A DNA stretch of 64,000 bases from Micromonospora_I sp040659735 (GTDB lineage Bacteria > Actinomycetota > Actinomycetes > Mycobacteriales > Micromonosporaceae), in contig NZ_JBFANZ010000013.1 in assembly GCF_040659735.1 (NCBI RefSeq), forward strand, positions 1 through 64,000, read 5' to 3'. Within the stretch, counting starts at the first letter, position 1. Each line of letters opens with the position of its first letter. The position numbers and the translations under genes were made by a program. Positions 53,354 through 62,711 of this stretch are shown here, one piece after another. The notes beneath the pieces were generated by a model. The model worked only from the letters and a program-made list of their open reading frames with translations, was not told where the DNA came from and made no database searches.

Positions 53354-55228
53354 ATGCGCCGACCGCGTCGCATGGCGTTCTTCACGGCGGCGTTCACCGG
53401 CGCCGCGCTCCTGGTCGCGCCCGCACTGCCGGCGTCGGCCGCGACCGCCGACCCACCGGGCATCGTGATTCGGGACGGGATGACCCAGCCGGTCTTCTCG
53501 TTCGCCGACGCGATCGAGGAACGCGTCTGGGTGGAGACGCCGTTGGACACCGATCACGACGGTCGGCGCGACCGCGTGGTCGCCGACATCTCCCGGCCGC
53601 GGGAGAGCGGCACGCAGGGCTTCAAGGTGCCGGTCATCTTCGAGCACAGCCCTTACCGCAAGGACGTCTGGGGCGACGTGCCGTACCCGAGCGTGCTCGT
53701 CGACGACCTGCCGCAGAACACCGCCGGTCCCCGGCTGGGCGCCCGGTCGGCCGACGTGGCCATCCAGCGCGCGAAGGCCAACCTGCCCGGCTCGCTCGAC
53801 GACTACTACGTGCCGCGCGGGTACGCCGTCGTACTCGGGCAGAGCGTCGGCACCGGCGACTCGGACGGCTGCCCCACCAGTGGCGACATGGCCGAGACTC
53901 TCGGCACCAAGGCGATCATCGACTGGCTCGGCGGCCGGGCGAAGGGCTTCAACGCCGCCGGTCAGCCGATCAGCGCGGGCTGGAGCACCGGCACGGTCGG
54001 CATGACGGGCGTGTCGTACAACGGGACGCTGCCCAACATGGTGGCGACCACCGGCGTCCAGGGCCTGAAGACCATCATCCCGGTCTCGGCGATCAGCAGC
54101 TGGTACGACTACTACCGGGCCAACGGCCTGGTCGTCGCCCCCGGCACGTACCAGGGCGAGGACGCCGACATCCTGGCCAAGTTCACGGCGGGCCGGGCGC
54201 GCGCCGAGGGGCGCTGCGCCGACGAGATCGCCGCGATCACCCGGGAGCAGGACCGGGTCACCGGTGACTACACGCGGTTCTGGCGCGAGCGGGACTACCG
54301 CGACGACGTCCGCCACGTCCGGGCCAGCGTCTTCGTCGTGCACGGGCTCAACGACTGGAACGTCAAGCCGGAGAACTTCGCCGGCTGGTGGGACCAGCTC
54401 GCCCGCTACGACGTCCCGCGCAAGATCTGGCTGCACCAGGGCGGTCACGGTGGCCCCGGCAGCCAGGCGACGGTGACGCTCCCCGGCGGCCAGGCGTGGA
54501 CCTACCGGCAGACCGAGAACCGGTGGTTCGACTACTGGCTCTGGAACGTCAAGAACGGGATCATGGACGAGCCGACCGCCGTCGTGCAGCGGGAGGACCG
54601 GGCCTACACCACGTACGCGAACTGGCCCGACCCCGGCGCGCGTGACGTGTCGCTGCGGTTGTCGGCGTCCAGCGCGACCGAACCCGGCAGCCTCACTCCC
54701 GGCTGGAGCCTGCCCAGCCGGGTCACCCAGAGCTTCGTCGACGAGGGGCGGACCATCGCCCCGGCGGACCTGATCGCCGCGGCGGACATGGCCAGCCCCA
54801 ACCGTCTCGTCTACCACTCACCGTCGCTGCCCGGCGACGTACGCCTCTCCGGACGGCCCGAGATGCGGTTGCGGATGTCCATCGACAACCGCGCCGACGC
54901 CAACCTCACCGTCTACCTCGTCGACTACGGGGCGCCCGGCTCCACCACCCCGCCGGTCGTGGTGACGCGCGGCTGGATGGATCCGCAGAACCGTCCGGGC
55001 GCCGCGCACACCCGGCCGGTGACGCAGGGCAGGGCGCACGACTACCGCTGGACCCTGGAGCCGAAGGACTACGTCTTCGCGGCGGGACACCGCATCGGCG
55101 TGGTCGTCTTCTCCAGCGACCAGGAATACACGCTGCTGCCGCTCGGCGGCACCCGGTTGACCGTCACACCGAGCATGAGCGAACTGCGGATCCCGATCGT
55201 CGGCGGACGGGGAGCGCTCGGCTTCTGA
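53354..55228 (+). CDS. Secreted CocE/NonD-family hydrolase (X-Pro dipeptidyl-peptidase type)
   Basis: This 624-residue exported protein has a signal peptide ending ALPASA-A near residue 30. A peptidase S15 alpha/beta hydrolase domain has the nucleophile in GMTGVSYNGTLPN, the acid in VHGLNDWNVK and the His in HQGGHGGPG. A C-terminal jelly-roll domain follows (RPEMRLRMSIDNRADANLTV, ending LGGTRLTVTPSMSELRIPI). The family includes Xaa-Pro dipeptidyl-peptidases and cocaine esterase-like acylases. GGGAGGTA before the ATG fixes the start. It likely acts on peptides outside the cell. Confidence 0.9.
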   Translation: MRRPRRMAFFTAAFTGAALLVAPALPASAATADPPGIVIRDGMTQPVFSFADAIEERVWVETPLDTDHDGRRDRVVADISRPRESGTQGFKVPVIFEHSPYRKDVWGDVPYPSVLVDDLPQNTAGPRLGARSADVAIQRAKANLPGSLDDYYVPRGYAVVLGQSVGTGDSDGCPTSGDMAETLGTKAIIDWLGGRAKGFNAAGQPISAGWSTGTVGMTGVSYNGTLPNMVATTGVQGLKTIIPVSAISSWYDYYRANGLVVAPGTYQGEDADILAKFTAGRARAEGRCADEIAAITREQDRVTGDYTRFWRERDYRDDVRHVRASVFVVHGLNDWNVKPENFAGWWDQLARYDVPRKIWLHQGGHGGPGSQATVTLPGGQAWTYRQTENRWFDYWLWNVKNGIMDEPTAVVQREDRAYTTYANWPDPGARDVSLRLSASSATEPGSLTPGWSLPSRVTQSFVDEGRTIAPADLIAAADMASPNRLVYHSPSLPGDVRLSGRPEMRLRMSIDNRADANLTVYLVDYGAPGSTTPPVVVTRGWMDPQNRPGAAHTRPVTQGRAHDYRWTLEPKDYVFAAGHRIGVVVFSSDQEYTLLPLGGTRLTVTPSMSELRIPIVGGRGALGF

Positions 55229-55234
55229 CCCGAG

Positions 55235-55273
55235 CCGTACGGTCGGGGCCCACGCCGGGTCCCGACCGTACGG
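55235..55273. terminator. Bidirectional terminator hairpin
   Basis: A perfect 13-bp inverted repeat (CCGTACGGTCGGG and CCCGACCGTACGG) with a 13-nt loop sits between the stops of the convergent CocE-like and helicase genes. Confidence 0.8.
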
Positions 55274-56983
55274 TTACCGGCTCTCCGGGCGTTCGCGGCG
55301 GATCGTCACCCGCTTCCCCTTGATCGTGGCGTTCCTCAGCGACCCGATCACGTCCTGGGCCGCCGATTCGGGAACCTCGACAAGGGAGAACCGATCGGTG
55401 ATCTCGATCGCGCCGACGTCCCCGCCGCTGAGCTTCGACTCACCGGCGATCGCGCCCACCAGGTCCTGCGGGCGGATCCCGGAGCTGCGGCCGGCGCTCA
55501 CGAAGAGGCGGGTCATCCCGCCCGCCGGGGCCCGTCCCCGCCGCCCGTCGCGCCCCCCGGGACGACGTTCGCCGCCTTCGCGCCCCCCGGGACGGCGCTC
55601 GCCGCCTTCGCGCCCGGGCCGGATCGTGGCCTCGGGGATCTCCTCCTCGGTGACGCCGCCCGGCCCGGACGCCTCGTGCGCCAGCTTCACCGCGGCGAGC
55701 GCCACCTCCATCAGGTCGAACTCGTCGGTGAGCGTCTCCACCACCACGCGAAAACGCTCCAGATCGTCCTCGAGCAGGCTCTCGTGCAGCGCGGCGCGGG
55801 TCAGTTCCAGCCGGTGCGCGCGCAGGTCGGCCACTGTCGGCACCTTCTCGATCGCGATGCGCTGCCGGGTCACCCGCTCCACCGTCTTGAGCATGCGGTG
55901 CTCGCGCGGCTCGACCAGCGTGATCGCCACCCCCTCGCGGCCGGCCCGTCCGACCCGGCCGATGCGGTGCACGTACGACTCCGGCGAGGAGGGAACCTCA
56001 TAGTTGATGACGTGGGTGAGCTGCTCGATGTCGAGGCCGCGCGCGGCCACGTCGGTGGCGATGAGGAGATCGTTGGTGCCTTGCCGCAGCCGCCCCATCA
56101 CCCGGTCCCGCTGCTCCTGGGTCATGCCGCCGTGCAGGGCGCCCGCTCGGTAGCCGCGCCCGTTGAGGACTTCGGTCAGGTGATCCACCTCCTCCCGCGT
56201 GCGGCAGAACACGATCGCCGCCGTCGGCGCCTCGATATCCAGCACCCGGCTGAGCGCCGCCGGCTTGTGCGCGCGGGGCACGAGGTACGAGGTCTGCCGC
56301 ACCCGCGGCGCCTCGCCGGCCGGCGCCGCCTCGCGGGCGATCTTGATCTGGACGGAGTCCCGGAGGTGGCGGCGGGCGATGGCGTCGATGCGCGGCGGCA
56401 GCGTCGCCGAGAAGAGCACGGTCTGCCGATCCGCCGGAGTCTCCTGAAGGATCGCCTCGATATCGTCGGCGAAGCCCATGTCGAGCATCTCGTCCGCCTC
56501 GTCGAGCACCACCATCTTGAGGGTGTCCAGCCGGAGCGTCCGCCGGCCGATGTGGTCCAGCGCCCGGCCCGGCGTCGCCACCACCACGTCGACGCCGCGT
56601 TCCAGCTCCCGGAGCTGCCGCCCGATCGGTTGACCGCCGTAGATCGGCACGACCCGCGCGCCGAGGTCACGCCCGTAGCGGTGCATCGCCTCGGAGACCT
56701 GCATCGCGAGCTCCCGGGTGGGGACGAGCACGAGCGCCATCGGCGCGCTGGGCTCGCCGTCGCGGGTCATCCGTTGCAGCACCGGCAGGGCGAAAGCCGC
56801 CGTCTTGCCGGTGCCGGTCGCCGCCTGCCCGAGCAGATCCCGGCCGGCCAACAGCGGGGGGATCGCCTCGCGCTGGATCGGTGTCGGCTCCTCGTAACCC
56901 ATCGCGGTGAGGGCGTGCAGCAGCTCGGGGCGGAGCGCCAGGTCCGCGAAGCTGGTGCCGTCCTCGGTGACGGTCGGGGCCAT
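55274..56983 (-). CDS. deaD: DEAD-box RNA helicase with DbpA-type RNA-binding domain
   Basis: This 569-residue helicase has the Q motif (FADLALRPEL, EEPTPIQREAI), motif I AATGTGKTAA, motif II VLDEADEMLDMG, motif III SAT, motif IV-V (RGLDIEQLTHVINYE) and motif VI HRIGRVGRAG. After about residue 440 come Arg/Gly-rich repeats (REGGERRPGGREGGERRPGG) and a DbpA/CsdA RNA-binding domain (TRLFVSAGRSSGIRPQDLVG). It remodels structured RNA in ribosome assembly or cold adaptation. The start at 56983 (MAPTVTEDG) is chosen by family N-terminus. Confidence 0.92.
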   Translation of the reverse strand: MAPTVTEDGTSFADLALRPELLHALTAMGYEEPTPIQREAIPPLLAGRDLLGQAATGTGKTAAFALPVLQRMTRDGEPSAPMALVLVPTRELAMQVSEAMHRYGRDLGARVVPIYGGQPIGRQLRELERGVDVVVATPGRALDHIGRRTLRLDTLKMVVLDEADEMLDMGFADDIEAILQETPADRQTVLFSATLPPRIDAIARRHLRDSVQIKIAREAAPAGEAPRVRQTSYLVPRAHKPAALSRVLDIEAPTAAIVFCRTREEVDHLTEVLNGRGYRAGALHGGMTQEQRDRVMGRLRQGTNDLLIATDVAARGLDIEQLTHVINYEVPSSPESYVHRIGRVGRAGREGVAITLVEPREHRMLKTVERVTRQRIAIEKVPTVADLRAHRLELTRAALHESLLEDDLERFRVVVETLTDEFDLMEVALAAVKLAHEASGPGGVTEEEIPEATIRPGREGGERRPGGREGGERRPGGRDGRRGRAPAGGMTRLFVSAGRSSGIRPQDLVGAIAGESKLSGGDVGAIEITDRFSLVEVPESAAQDVIGSLRNATIKGKRVTIRRERPESR

Positions 56984-57086
56984 GGTCGTCCTCCTCGCCC
57001 TGCAACGGATACCCCACCGGTCTGCGCGGTCCGTCGCCCCGCGCACCCTACCCGGCCGCCACGGCGGGAACCTTTCCGGTGACCTG

Positions 57087-58262
57087 CTACGGCTTCAGCA
57101 CGACCTTCACACAGTCCTCCTGCTTGTTCTTGAAGATGTCGTAGCCGTGCGGAGTGTCGTCGAGCCGCATGGTGTGGGTGATGATGAAGCTCGGGTCGAT
57201 CTCGCCCTTGCGGATCCGTTCCAGCAGCGGCCGCATGTAACGCTGCACGTGGCACTGCCCCGACCGCATCGTCAGCGAGCGGTTCATGAACGAGCCCATC
57301 GGAAACTTGTCGATGAAGCCGCCGTACGCGCCGATCGCCGAGATCGTGCCGCCGTTGCGGCAGCTCAGCACCGCTTCGCGCAGCGCGTGTGGCCGGTCCG
57401 TCTCCGACTTCACCGCCTGCTTGCCCTTGTCGTACGCGTGCAGCGCCGGCGAGGCGTGGTGCGCCTCCATGCCGACCGCGTCGATGCAGGCGTCCGGTCC
57501 GCGTCCGGCCGTCATCTCCCGCAGCGCGTCCATGACGTCGGTTTCCTCGTAGTTGATGGTCTCCGCGCCCGTCTTCTCCCGCGCCATCCGCAGGCGGTAC
57601 GCGAACCGGTCGATGACGATGACCCGCTCCGCGCCGAGCAGGTAGGCGCTGGCGGCGGCGAACTGGCCGACGGGCCCCGCGCCCCAGACGGCGACGATGT
57701 CGCCGCGCGTGATGTCGCACATCTCGGCGGCCATGTAGCCGGTCGGCAGTACGTCCGACAGGAACAGCACCTTCTCGTCCGGCAGATCATCCTCGATCTT
57801 GAGGGCGCCGACATCGGCGAAGGGCACCCGCGCGTACTGCGCCTGTCCGCCCGCGTAGCCGCCCATCAGGTGTGAATAGCCGAAGATGCCGGCGGGGGAG
57901 TGCCCCATCGCCAGTTCGGCGATCGCCGCGTTCGGGTTGGAGTTCTCGCAGAGGGAGTAGAGTCCGCGTTCGCAGGAATTGCAGTTGCCGCAGGCGATCG
58001 GGAAGGGCACGACCACCCGGTCGCCGATGCGCAGACCATCCTGTACGCCGTGCCCGAGCTCGACGACCTCACCCATGAACTCGTGGCCGAGCACGTCGCC
58101 CTTCCTCATCGCCGGGATGTATCCCTGGAGCAGATGCAGGTCCGAGCCGCAGATCGCCGACGAGGTGATCCGCACGATGGCGTCACGGGCGTTGAGGATC
58201 TGCGGATCGGGGACCTCTTCGACCGCGACGTTGTTCGGAGCGATCCAGCAGTTGGCTTTCAT
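57087..58262 (-). CDS. Zinc alcohol dehydrogenase, glutathione-independent formaldehyde dehydrogenase-like
   Basis: This 391-residue MDR enzyme has catalytic zinc ligands C38 (AICGSD), H60 and E61 (LGHEF). The structural zinc loop is CGNCNSCERGLYSLC, and the NAD fold has VWGAGPVGQFAAASAYLLGA then VIVIDR. The long middle (IDAVGMEAHHASPALHAYDK) and the inserts match the FdhA subfamily, which oxidises formaldehyde or related aldehydes without glutathione. It is followed 15 nt upstream by an SRPBCC gene in the same direction. Confidence 0.88.
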   Translation of the reverse strand: MKANCWIAPNNVAVEEVPDPQILNARDAIVRITSSAICGSDLHLLQGYIPAMRKGDVLGHEFMGEVVELGHGVQDGLRIGDRVVVPFPIACGNCNSCERGLYSLCENSNPNAAIAELAMGHSPAGIFGYSHLMGGYAGGQAQYARVPFADVGALKIEDDLPDEKVLFLSDVLPTGYMAAEMCDITRGDIVAVWGAGPVGQFAAASAYLLGAERVIVIDRFAYRLRMAREKTGAETINYEETDVMDALREMTAGRGPDACIDAVGMEAHHASPALHAYDKGKQAVKSETDRPHALREAVLSCRNGGTISAIGAYGGFIDKFPMGSFMNRSLTMRSGQCHVQRYMRPLLERIRKGEIDPSFIITHTMRLDDTPHGYDIFKNKQEDCVKVVLKP

Positions 58263-58277
58263 CGATTCCCTTCCCTG

Positions 58278-59258
58278 TCAACCGGCCCGTGGCATCGCCA
58301 GCGGCTGCGCCGGACGCTGCTTCACCTGTTGTTTGAGGCTCGTGCCGTGCGGGCTGCCGTCGGACTGCGCGATCTCGCCCGTCTCGATCACCTGCTTGAA
58401 CCGCCGTAGGTCGTCGCAGACCTGCTGCTGCGGGTGTTCGCCGAAGACCTTGGCGACCTTCGCGCCGAACATGCGGCCCGGCACCGAATACCCGAGTTCG
58501 ACCCGCACCTCCGTGCCGCGCCCACCCGCGGCCGGCATGAAGCGCACGCAGCCGGAGTTGGGCACCCTCGAGCCCTCGATCGAGCGCCAACTGATGAGCT
58601 CGTTGGGGCGGTCGTCGACGACCTCCGCGTCCCACTCGACGCTCCTGCCAGCCGGCGCCTTCGCCGTCCAGTGCGACCGCCGGTCACCGGTCATCCGCAC
58701 CGACTGCAGGTGGTACATGAAGCGCGGCAGGTTCTCGAAGTCGTGCCAGAACCGGTAGACCTCGTCGGCGCGCCGGTTGACCGTCACCGAGGCGTGTACC
58801 CGGTTGCCGTCCTTCATCCGGCGGCCCCGGGTAGCCCGTACCGCGGTGTAGAGGTCGACGGCGGTGATCCCGGCGACCGCCCACGTCGTGTACATGAGGC
58901 GTCGTCGCCGGTCGCCGCGCCGGCGTTGCATCCCCTGACGGCACGTGGCGAGATCGATCATGTCGCCGGCGACCCGCGTCCAGGCGCCCCACCCCGCGCG
59001 TCGCGGGATAAGCAGCACGGCGGCGTGGCCCAACTCTCGCACACCGGCGGCCTGCAGCACGGCCTGCGCGGTCGGGGAGTCGTCGACGCCGCAGAGCCGG
59101 CTGATCCTCGGCCGCGCGGCGAGCGCGGCCGCGCCGAGACCCAGACTGAACCAGCCCAGGAAACGCGCCATCCCTTCCGATCCGCGATCCTGGCTTTCCC
59201 GTTCGATGCCCAGGGTGTCCGTCACCGACCGGACGCCCATCGTGTTTTTCCGACCCAT
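58278..59258 (-). CDS. SRPBCC-family membrane-associated protein
   Basis: This 326-residue protein has two parts. The N-terminal 140 residues have hydrophobic stretches (LGWFSLGLGAAALAA, TTWAVAGITAVDLYT), as in DUF4267-like or cyclase-associated leaders. The C-terminal polyketide-cyclase/START domain (VHASVTVNRRADEVYRFWHD, then FENLPRFMYHLQSVRM) has SVEWDAEVVDDRPNELISWR and an AKVFGEHPQQQVCDDLRRFK end. It probably shares a transcript with the FdhA-like gene 15 nt downstream. The ligand is unknown. Confidence 0.85.
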   Translation of the reverse strand: MGRKNTMGVRSVTDTLGIERESQDRGSEGMARFLGWFSLGLGAAALAARPRISRLCGVDDSPTAQAVLQAAGVRELGHAAVLLIPRRAGWGAWTRVAGDMIDLATCRQGMQRRRGDRRRRLMYTTWAVAGITAVDLYTAVRATRGRRMKDGNRVHASVTVNRRADEVYRFWHDFENLPRFMYHLQSVRMTGDRRSHWTAKAPAGRSVEWDAEVVDDRPNELISWRSIEGSRVPNSGCVRFMPAAGGRGTEVRVELGYSVPGRMFGAKVAKVFGEHPQQQVCDDLRRFKQVIETGEIAQSDGSPHGTSLKQQVKQRPAQPLAMPRAG

Positions 59259-59368
59259 CTGTCCTCACCTGCAATCCGACGGTGGCGGTCGCTCGTCGCC
59301 GGCGACCTCCTCGTGACGTCGAGGGGCTGCGTTCATGAGCCGGGCGACACAGGCGCCCGACATTCGGC

Positions 59369-59944
59369 TCAGCGGTCGCCCTGCTTCTCGCGCCAGTCCC
59401 GCACGGCGTCGCGGGCGCGGTCGAAGATCGCCAGCGGCGGGCCGGTCAGCATGTTCGCGGGTGCGGATTCGCCGCTGTTCGGGTGCGGGCGGGTGGGAGC
59501 GGTCTTCTCGGCGGCGCGGACCGCGCCGGCCATGCGGGTGAGTTGTTCCTGGGACAGGTTCTGGCGAAGGGACTGGAACTCCTCGGTCTCTTCCCGGTTG
59601 GCGTGCTGCAGCACCGCGTTGCTGAGCTTCGCGAGTTTCGTGTTGAACTCCGGGTGGTCGACGCCCATGTCGTAGAGCTCCGCCAGCTCGCGTTTGGCCT
59701 GGTCCTCCTCCTTGCGGCGGTTCTGCACCACCTGCTCACCCGATTCGATCTTGCGTTTGGCGATCGGGTGTACGACCTCCTCCTCGGCGCTTTCGTGCAC
59801 GGCGAGGAGACGGACAAGATCCTCGAACAGCTCGCGCTTCTGCGGGCCCTGCGGCTCACTGCCCACCCGGCTGAAGAGCTGCTTGATCTGGTTGTGCTGA
59901 TCAAGCAGGAGTTCCACCACGTCCTGCTTCTGCGCGGTCGTCAT
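59369..59944 (-). CDS. Hemerythrin-domain protein
   Basis: This 191-residue four-helix protein has the diiron ligands of the hemerythrin HHE family: LLLDQHNQIKQLF (His), LLAVHESAEEEVVHPI (H-E and H), EFNTKLAKLSNAVLQHANRE with a further His/Glu. A Pro-rich tail follows. It could sense or store oxygen or nitric oxide, or protect iron chemistry. The ATG at 59944 is behind GAGAGGTGG. It lies beside the SRPBCC and FdhA-like genes. Confidence 0.88.
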   Translation of the reverse strand: MTTAQKQDVVELLLDQHNQIKQLFSRVGSEPQGPQKRELFEDLVRLLAVHESAEEEVVHPIAKRKIESGEQVVQNRRKEEDQAKRELAELYDMGVDHPEFNTKLAKLSNAVLQHANREETEEFQSLRQNLSQEQLTRMAGAVRAAEKTAPTRPHPNSGESAPANMLTGPPLAIFDRARDAVRDWREKQGDR

Positions 59945-60045
59945 CCGCCCCACCTCTCGCGTCGCGTCTGGGTGTGTCGACACGGCGCGGGTTTCCCGCA
60001 ATCGCGGCGTTTACGCACGCCGGACGGGGTGGGACGGGCCCTGGG

Positions 60046-61533
60046 TCAGCGGCCGGCGACCGCCGCGGGGGGCGGAGCGCTCGAGGTGGTCGTCCGCACC
60101 GGCTCCACCTGTGCGGTGGGCGTCGGCGGCGGGTTGTTCGGGGTGCGGGTGGGCTGCGGGGCGGCGGTCTGGGTGGGTCCGGGGGCGTCCGGCGTCGGGA
60201 CGGGGCCGGACGTCGGTTGGGTGGTGGGCCCGGCGTCCCCGGGGTTGGCGGGCTCGCCGCCGGGGGAGGCGTCGGGTGACGTCGTGGGGTCGGGACTGGA
60301 CCCCGAGCGCCGGGTGGGCGTCACGGGGGCATCGCCGCCCGGCAGGCGCACCTCCTTCGCCGTCGGGGCGCTCGACCCCGGCGGCGGCGCGGGTCTCTGC
60401 CGGGAGGGCGCCCCGGCGTCCGGAGTGAACCCGAGTACGGCGGTCAGCCCGGCCAGGCCCAGCAGCGCGGTCGCCGCCACGGCCATGGCGGCTCGGCGAC
60501 CACGGCGCCGCGGGGACGAGGCCCCGCCGGACGGCGCTACGGCGGCCGGTACGTCGACCGCGCTCGCCGCGCGCGTCGGGAGGTCCACGGCGGCAGCGCC
60601 GGGGACGGCGAGCGTCGCTCCCGCGCCCGCTACCCCGGCGCCCGCTAGTCCCGCGCCCGCTACCCCGGCGGCTGCGGCGGCGACCGTGGCCGGTGCGACC
60701 GGTCGCCCGGCGAGGATGGCGCGCGCGTCATCGGCGAGTGCGTCCGCGCCCGGATAACGGTCGGCGGATTCCTTCGCCAGTGCCCGCTCAACGAGCGCCA
60801 CGACCGGCGCCGGCAGGTCGGCAGGGAGCGGCGGCGGCGCGTCGTGCAGGTGCCGGACCGCGACCTCGAGTGGGTTGTCGCCGGCGAACGGCGGATGACC
60901 GGAGAGGCAGTGGTAGGCGACCGCGCCGAGCGCGTAAATGTCGGTGGCGGCGGAGACCGGGCGGCCGCGGGCCTGCTCGGGGGCCATGTAGAGCGCGGTG
61001 CCGACGATCGCGTTGGTCCCGGTCACACTGGTCACCGCCGCGGAGCGCGCGACCCCGAAGTCGACCAGCTTCACCGTGCCGTCCGGCTGCACCAACAGGT
61101 TGCTCGGTTTGACGTCGCGATGCACGATGCCGCTGCCGTGCGCGGCGTGCAGCGCCCGCGCCGCCTGGGCCACGACGGACATGGTCTCCCGGACGCCGAG
61201 CCGCTCGGCCGCCGCGATCCGGTGGGAGAGCGGCTCGCCCGCCACGTACTCCATCACGAGGTACAGCACATGACCGCCGTCGGGCAGGTCGTCCTCGCCG
61301 CAGTCGTAGACGTCGACCACGCCGGGATGGCGCAGGGCGGCCATCATCCGTGCCTCGGCGCGGAACCGGACGGCGAAATCCGGGTCGGCGAGCAGGGAGG
61401 GGAGCAGCACCTTCACCGCCACGGTCCGGCCGAGCGCGAGGTCGGTGGCACGCCAGACCTGGCCCATGCCGCCCGTCGCGAGATGGTCCTCCAGCCGGTA
61501 ACGGTCGCTGATGACTACTCCTGAACCCAACAC
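60046..61533 (-). CDS. Eukaryotic-type Ser/Thr protein kinase (PknB-like)
   Basis: This 495-residue membrane kinase has the Gly loop LATGGMGQVW, Lys in TVAVKVL, catalytic loop HRDVKPSNLL, DFG motif VDFGVARS and MAPEQARG. The kinase domain ends near residue 270. An Ala/Gly-rich linker, one membrane segment at about 350-366 and an extracellular Pro/Thr-rich tail without PASTA repeats follow. It phosphorylates proteins on Ser/Thr; the signal is unknown. It starts with GTG 61533 (VLGSGVVISDRYRLE). Confidence 0.92.
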   Translation of the reverse strand: MLGSGVVISDRYRLEDHLATGGMGQVWRATDLALGRTVAVKVLLPSLLADPDFAVRFRAEARMMAALRHPGVVDVYDCGEDDLPDGGHVLYLVMEYVAGEPLSHRIAAAERLGVRETMSVVAQAARALHAAHGSGIVHRDVKPSNLLVQPDGTVKLVDFGVARSAAVTSVTGTNAIVGTALYMAPEQARGRPVSAATDIYALGAVAYHCLSGHPPFAGDNPLEVAVRHLHDAPPPLPADLPAPVVALVERALAKESADRYPGADALADDARAILAGRPVAPATVAAAAAGVAGAGLAGAGVAGAGATLAVPGAAAVDLPTRAASAVDVPAAVAPSGGASSPRRRGRRAAMAVAATALLGLAGLTAVLGFTPDAGAPSRQRPAPPPGSSAPTAKEVRLPGGDAPVTPTRRSGSSPDPTTSPDASPGGEPANPGDAGPTTQPTSGPVPTPDAPGPTQTAAPQPTRTPNNPPPTPTAQVEPVRTTTSSAPPPAAVAGR

Positions 61534-61621
61534 GGCAACGTCCTTACCCAGAACGCCGCGCGGCTACGCCGCAGGTGGCCGGCGTGACCCTTCTCTCGAC
61601 GAGGTCATGCCGCGCGTCGGT

Positions 61622-61901
61622 TCAGCGGTGAACGTCGATGTTCTCGTCGAGACGGTCGAGCAGGATGCGGGCAGGCCCCCACCCGCCGCGCTCCAGCTCC
61701 GTCACGAGCCACGGCACGGCTGCCGGCAGACCGGCGCCGCCAGAGTCGTACGGATGTCATCACGGTGCACTGGGCGCGTTCTCCGAGCCCGGTCAGCGTG
61801 GGAGTGAACACGCGATGGCCGGCCTCGCGCAGCCGGTCGGCCACACGCTGCCAGCACCAGCCGCCATGCCAGGCGCCGTGGACCAGGACGTAGCCGGTCA
61901 T
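61622..61901 (-). pseudogene. Alpha/beta hydrolase gene with internal deletion
   Basis: GGAGGCACG precedes ATG 61901, which opens MTGYVLVHGAWHGGWCWQRV and continues to FTPTLTGLGER, the usual start of a small hydrolase of the esterase EstC type. The frame then shifts, and the remaining ~35 codons (VTELERGGWGPARILLDRLD then ENIDVHR, stop) look coding but do not belong to the hydrolase core. The nucleophile and His regions are missing. Confidence 0.65.
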
Positions 61902-61965
61902 CGTGCCTCCTCCAGCCGTTGCTGGTGTCCGTCCCGTCACTCCGGTCGCAGACCCCTGTTGTGTT

Positions 61966-62472
61966 TCAGGCTCCGACCGTTCCGTCGATTCCCTCGCGCA
62001 GGAAGTCGGCGTGCCCGTTGTGCCGGGCGTACTCGTGGATCAGGTGCAGCATGACCAGCCGCAGCGACACGTCCTTGCCCCACTTGCGCTGGTGGCCCGT
62101 CACGTCGAGCGACTCGGCCTCCGCCTCGATCCGGCGTGAGTGTTCGACCTCCGCCTGCCAGGCCTCGAACGCCTCCGAGCGGCTGGCCGCACTCGCGTCG
62201 TACGCCACCTGGTAGTCGCCCGTGTCCGACCAGACGAGCGGGATCTCCTCCGCGTTGATCACGAGGCGGAACCACGTGCGCTCCACCTCGGCCATGTGCC
62301 GTACGAGACCGAGCAGTGACAGCGTCGACGGCGGCATGGACTGACGGCGTAGCTCCTCGTCGGAGAGGCCGTCGCATTTCATCGCGAGCGTCGCGCGGTG
62401 GTAGTCGAGGAAGGCGCGCAACATCTCGCGCTCACCTGCGATCAGGGGCGGGCCGATGCGTTCGGTGGTCAC
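61966..62472 (-). CDS. DinB-family (DUF664) protein
   Basis: This 168-residue four-helix protein has the metal-site histidines in LLGLVRHMAEVERTWF and MLHLIHEYARHNGHADFLRE, and an N-terminal FLDYHRATLAMKCDGLSDEE. This is the mycothiol-dependent-enzyme-like DinB subfamily of actinobacteria. Its substrate is unknown; relatives are thiol transferases. It starts with GTG 62472. Confidence 0.87.
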   Translation of the reverse strand: MTTERIGPPLIAGEREMLRAFLDYHRATLAMKCDGLSDEELRRQSMPPSTLSLLGLVRHMAEVERTWFRLVINAEEIPLVWSDTGDYQVAYDASAASRSEAFEAWQAEVEHSRRIEAEAESLDVTGHQRKWGKDVSLRLVMLHLIHEYARHNGHADFLREGIDGTVGA

Positions 62473-62495
62473 TGCGGGTCCTTTCGGCGGCGAAC

Positions 62496-62669
62496 GTGAC
62501 CTCGTCAGAGCCCGTCGACGACTCCTGCCGCCTGACCGTGACCCACGACGAAGTGCGCGAGGGCGTGAGCAACGAACTCTACGGCGGCTGGCCGGCGGTC
62601 CTCTCCGGCCTGAAGACGTGGCGCGACGGTGAGACGCTCACGACGCCGGGATCGCTGATGTACGGCTGA
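62496..62669 (+). pseudogene. 3' remnant of an SRPBCC/AHSA1 gene
   Basis: The frame VTSSEPVDDSCRLTVTHDEV continues through LYGGWPAVLSGLKTW to its stop at 62669. This is the closing part of an AHSA1-type protein; the first ~100 residues are absent and the segment begins beside the DinB gene start. Confidence 0.6.
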
Positions 62670-62711
62670 CCCCGCACCTCACCGCGCGGTGCCGCGCCCG
62701 ATCCGTCCACC

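Noticed and set aside
52265..54817. 850-residue open frame on the minus strand
   Set aside because: It is antisense to the CocE-like gene and lacks protein-like composition; only a short part overlaps the decayed MFS gene.
60590..60680. Short direct repeats in the kinase linker as a CRISPR-like array
   Set aside because: They encode an Ala/Gly-Val repeat in frame with the kinase; there are no spacers of constant length and no cas genes.
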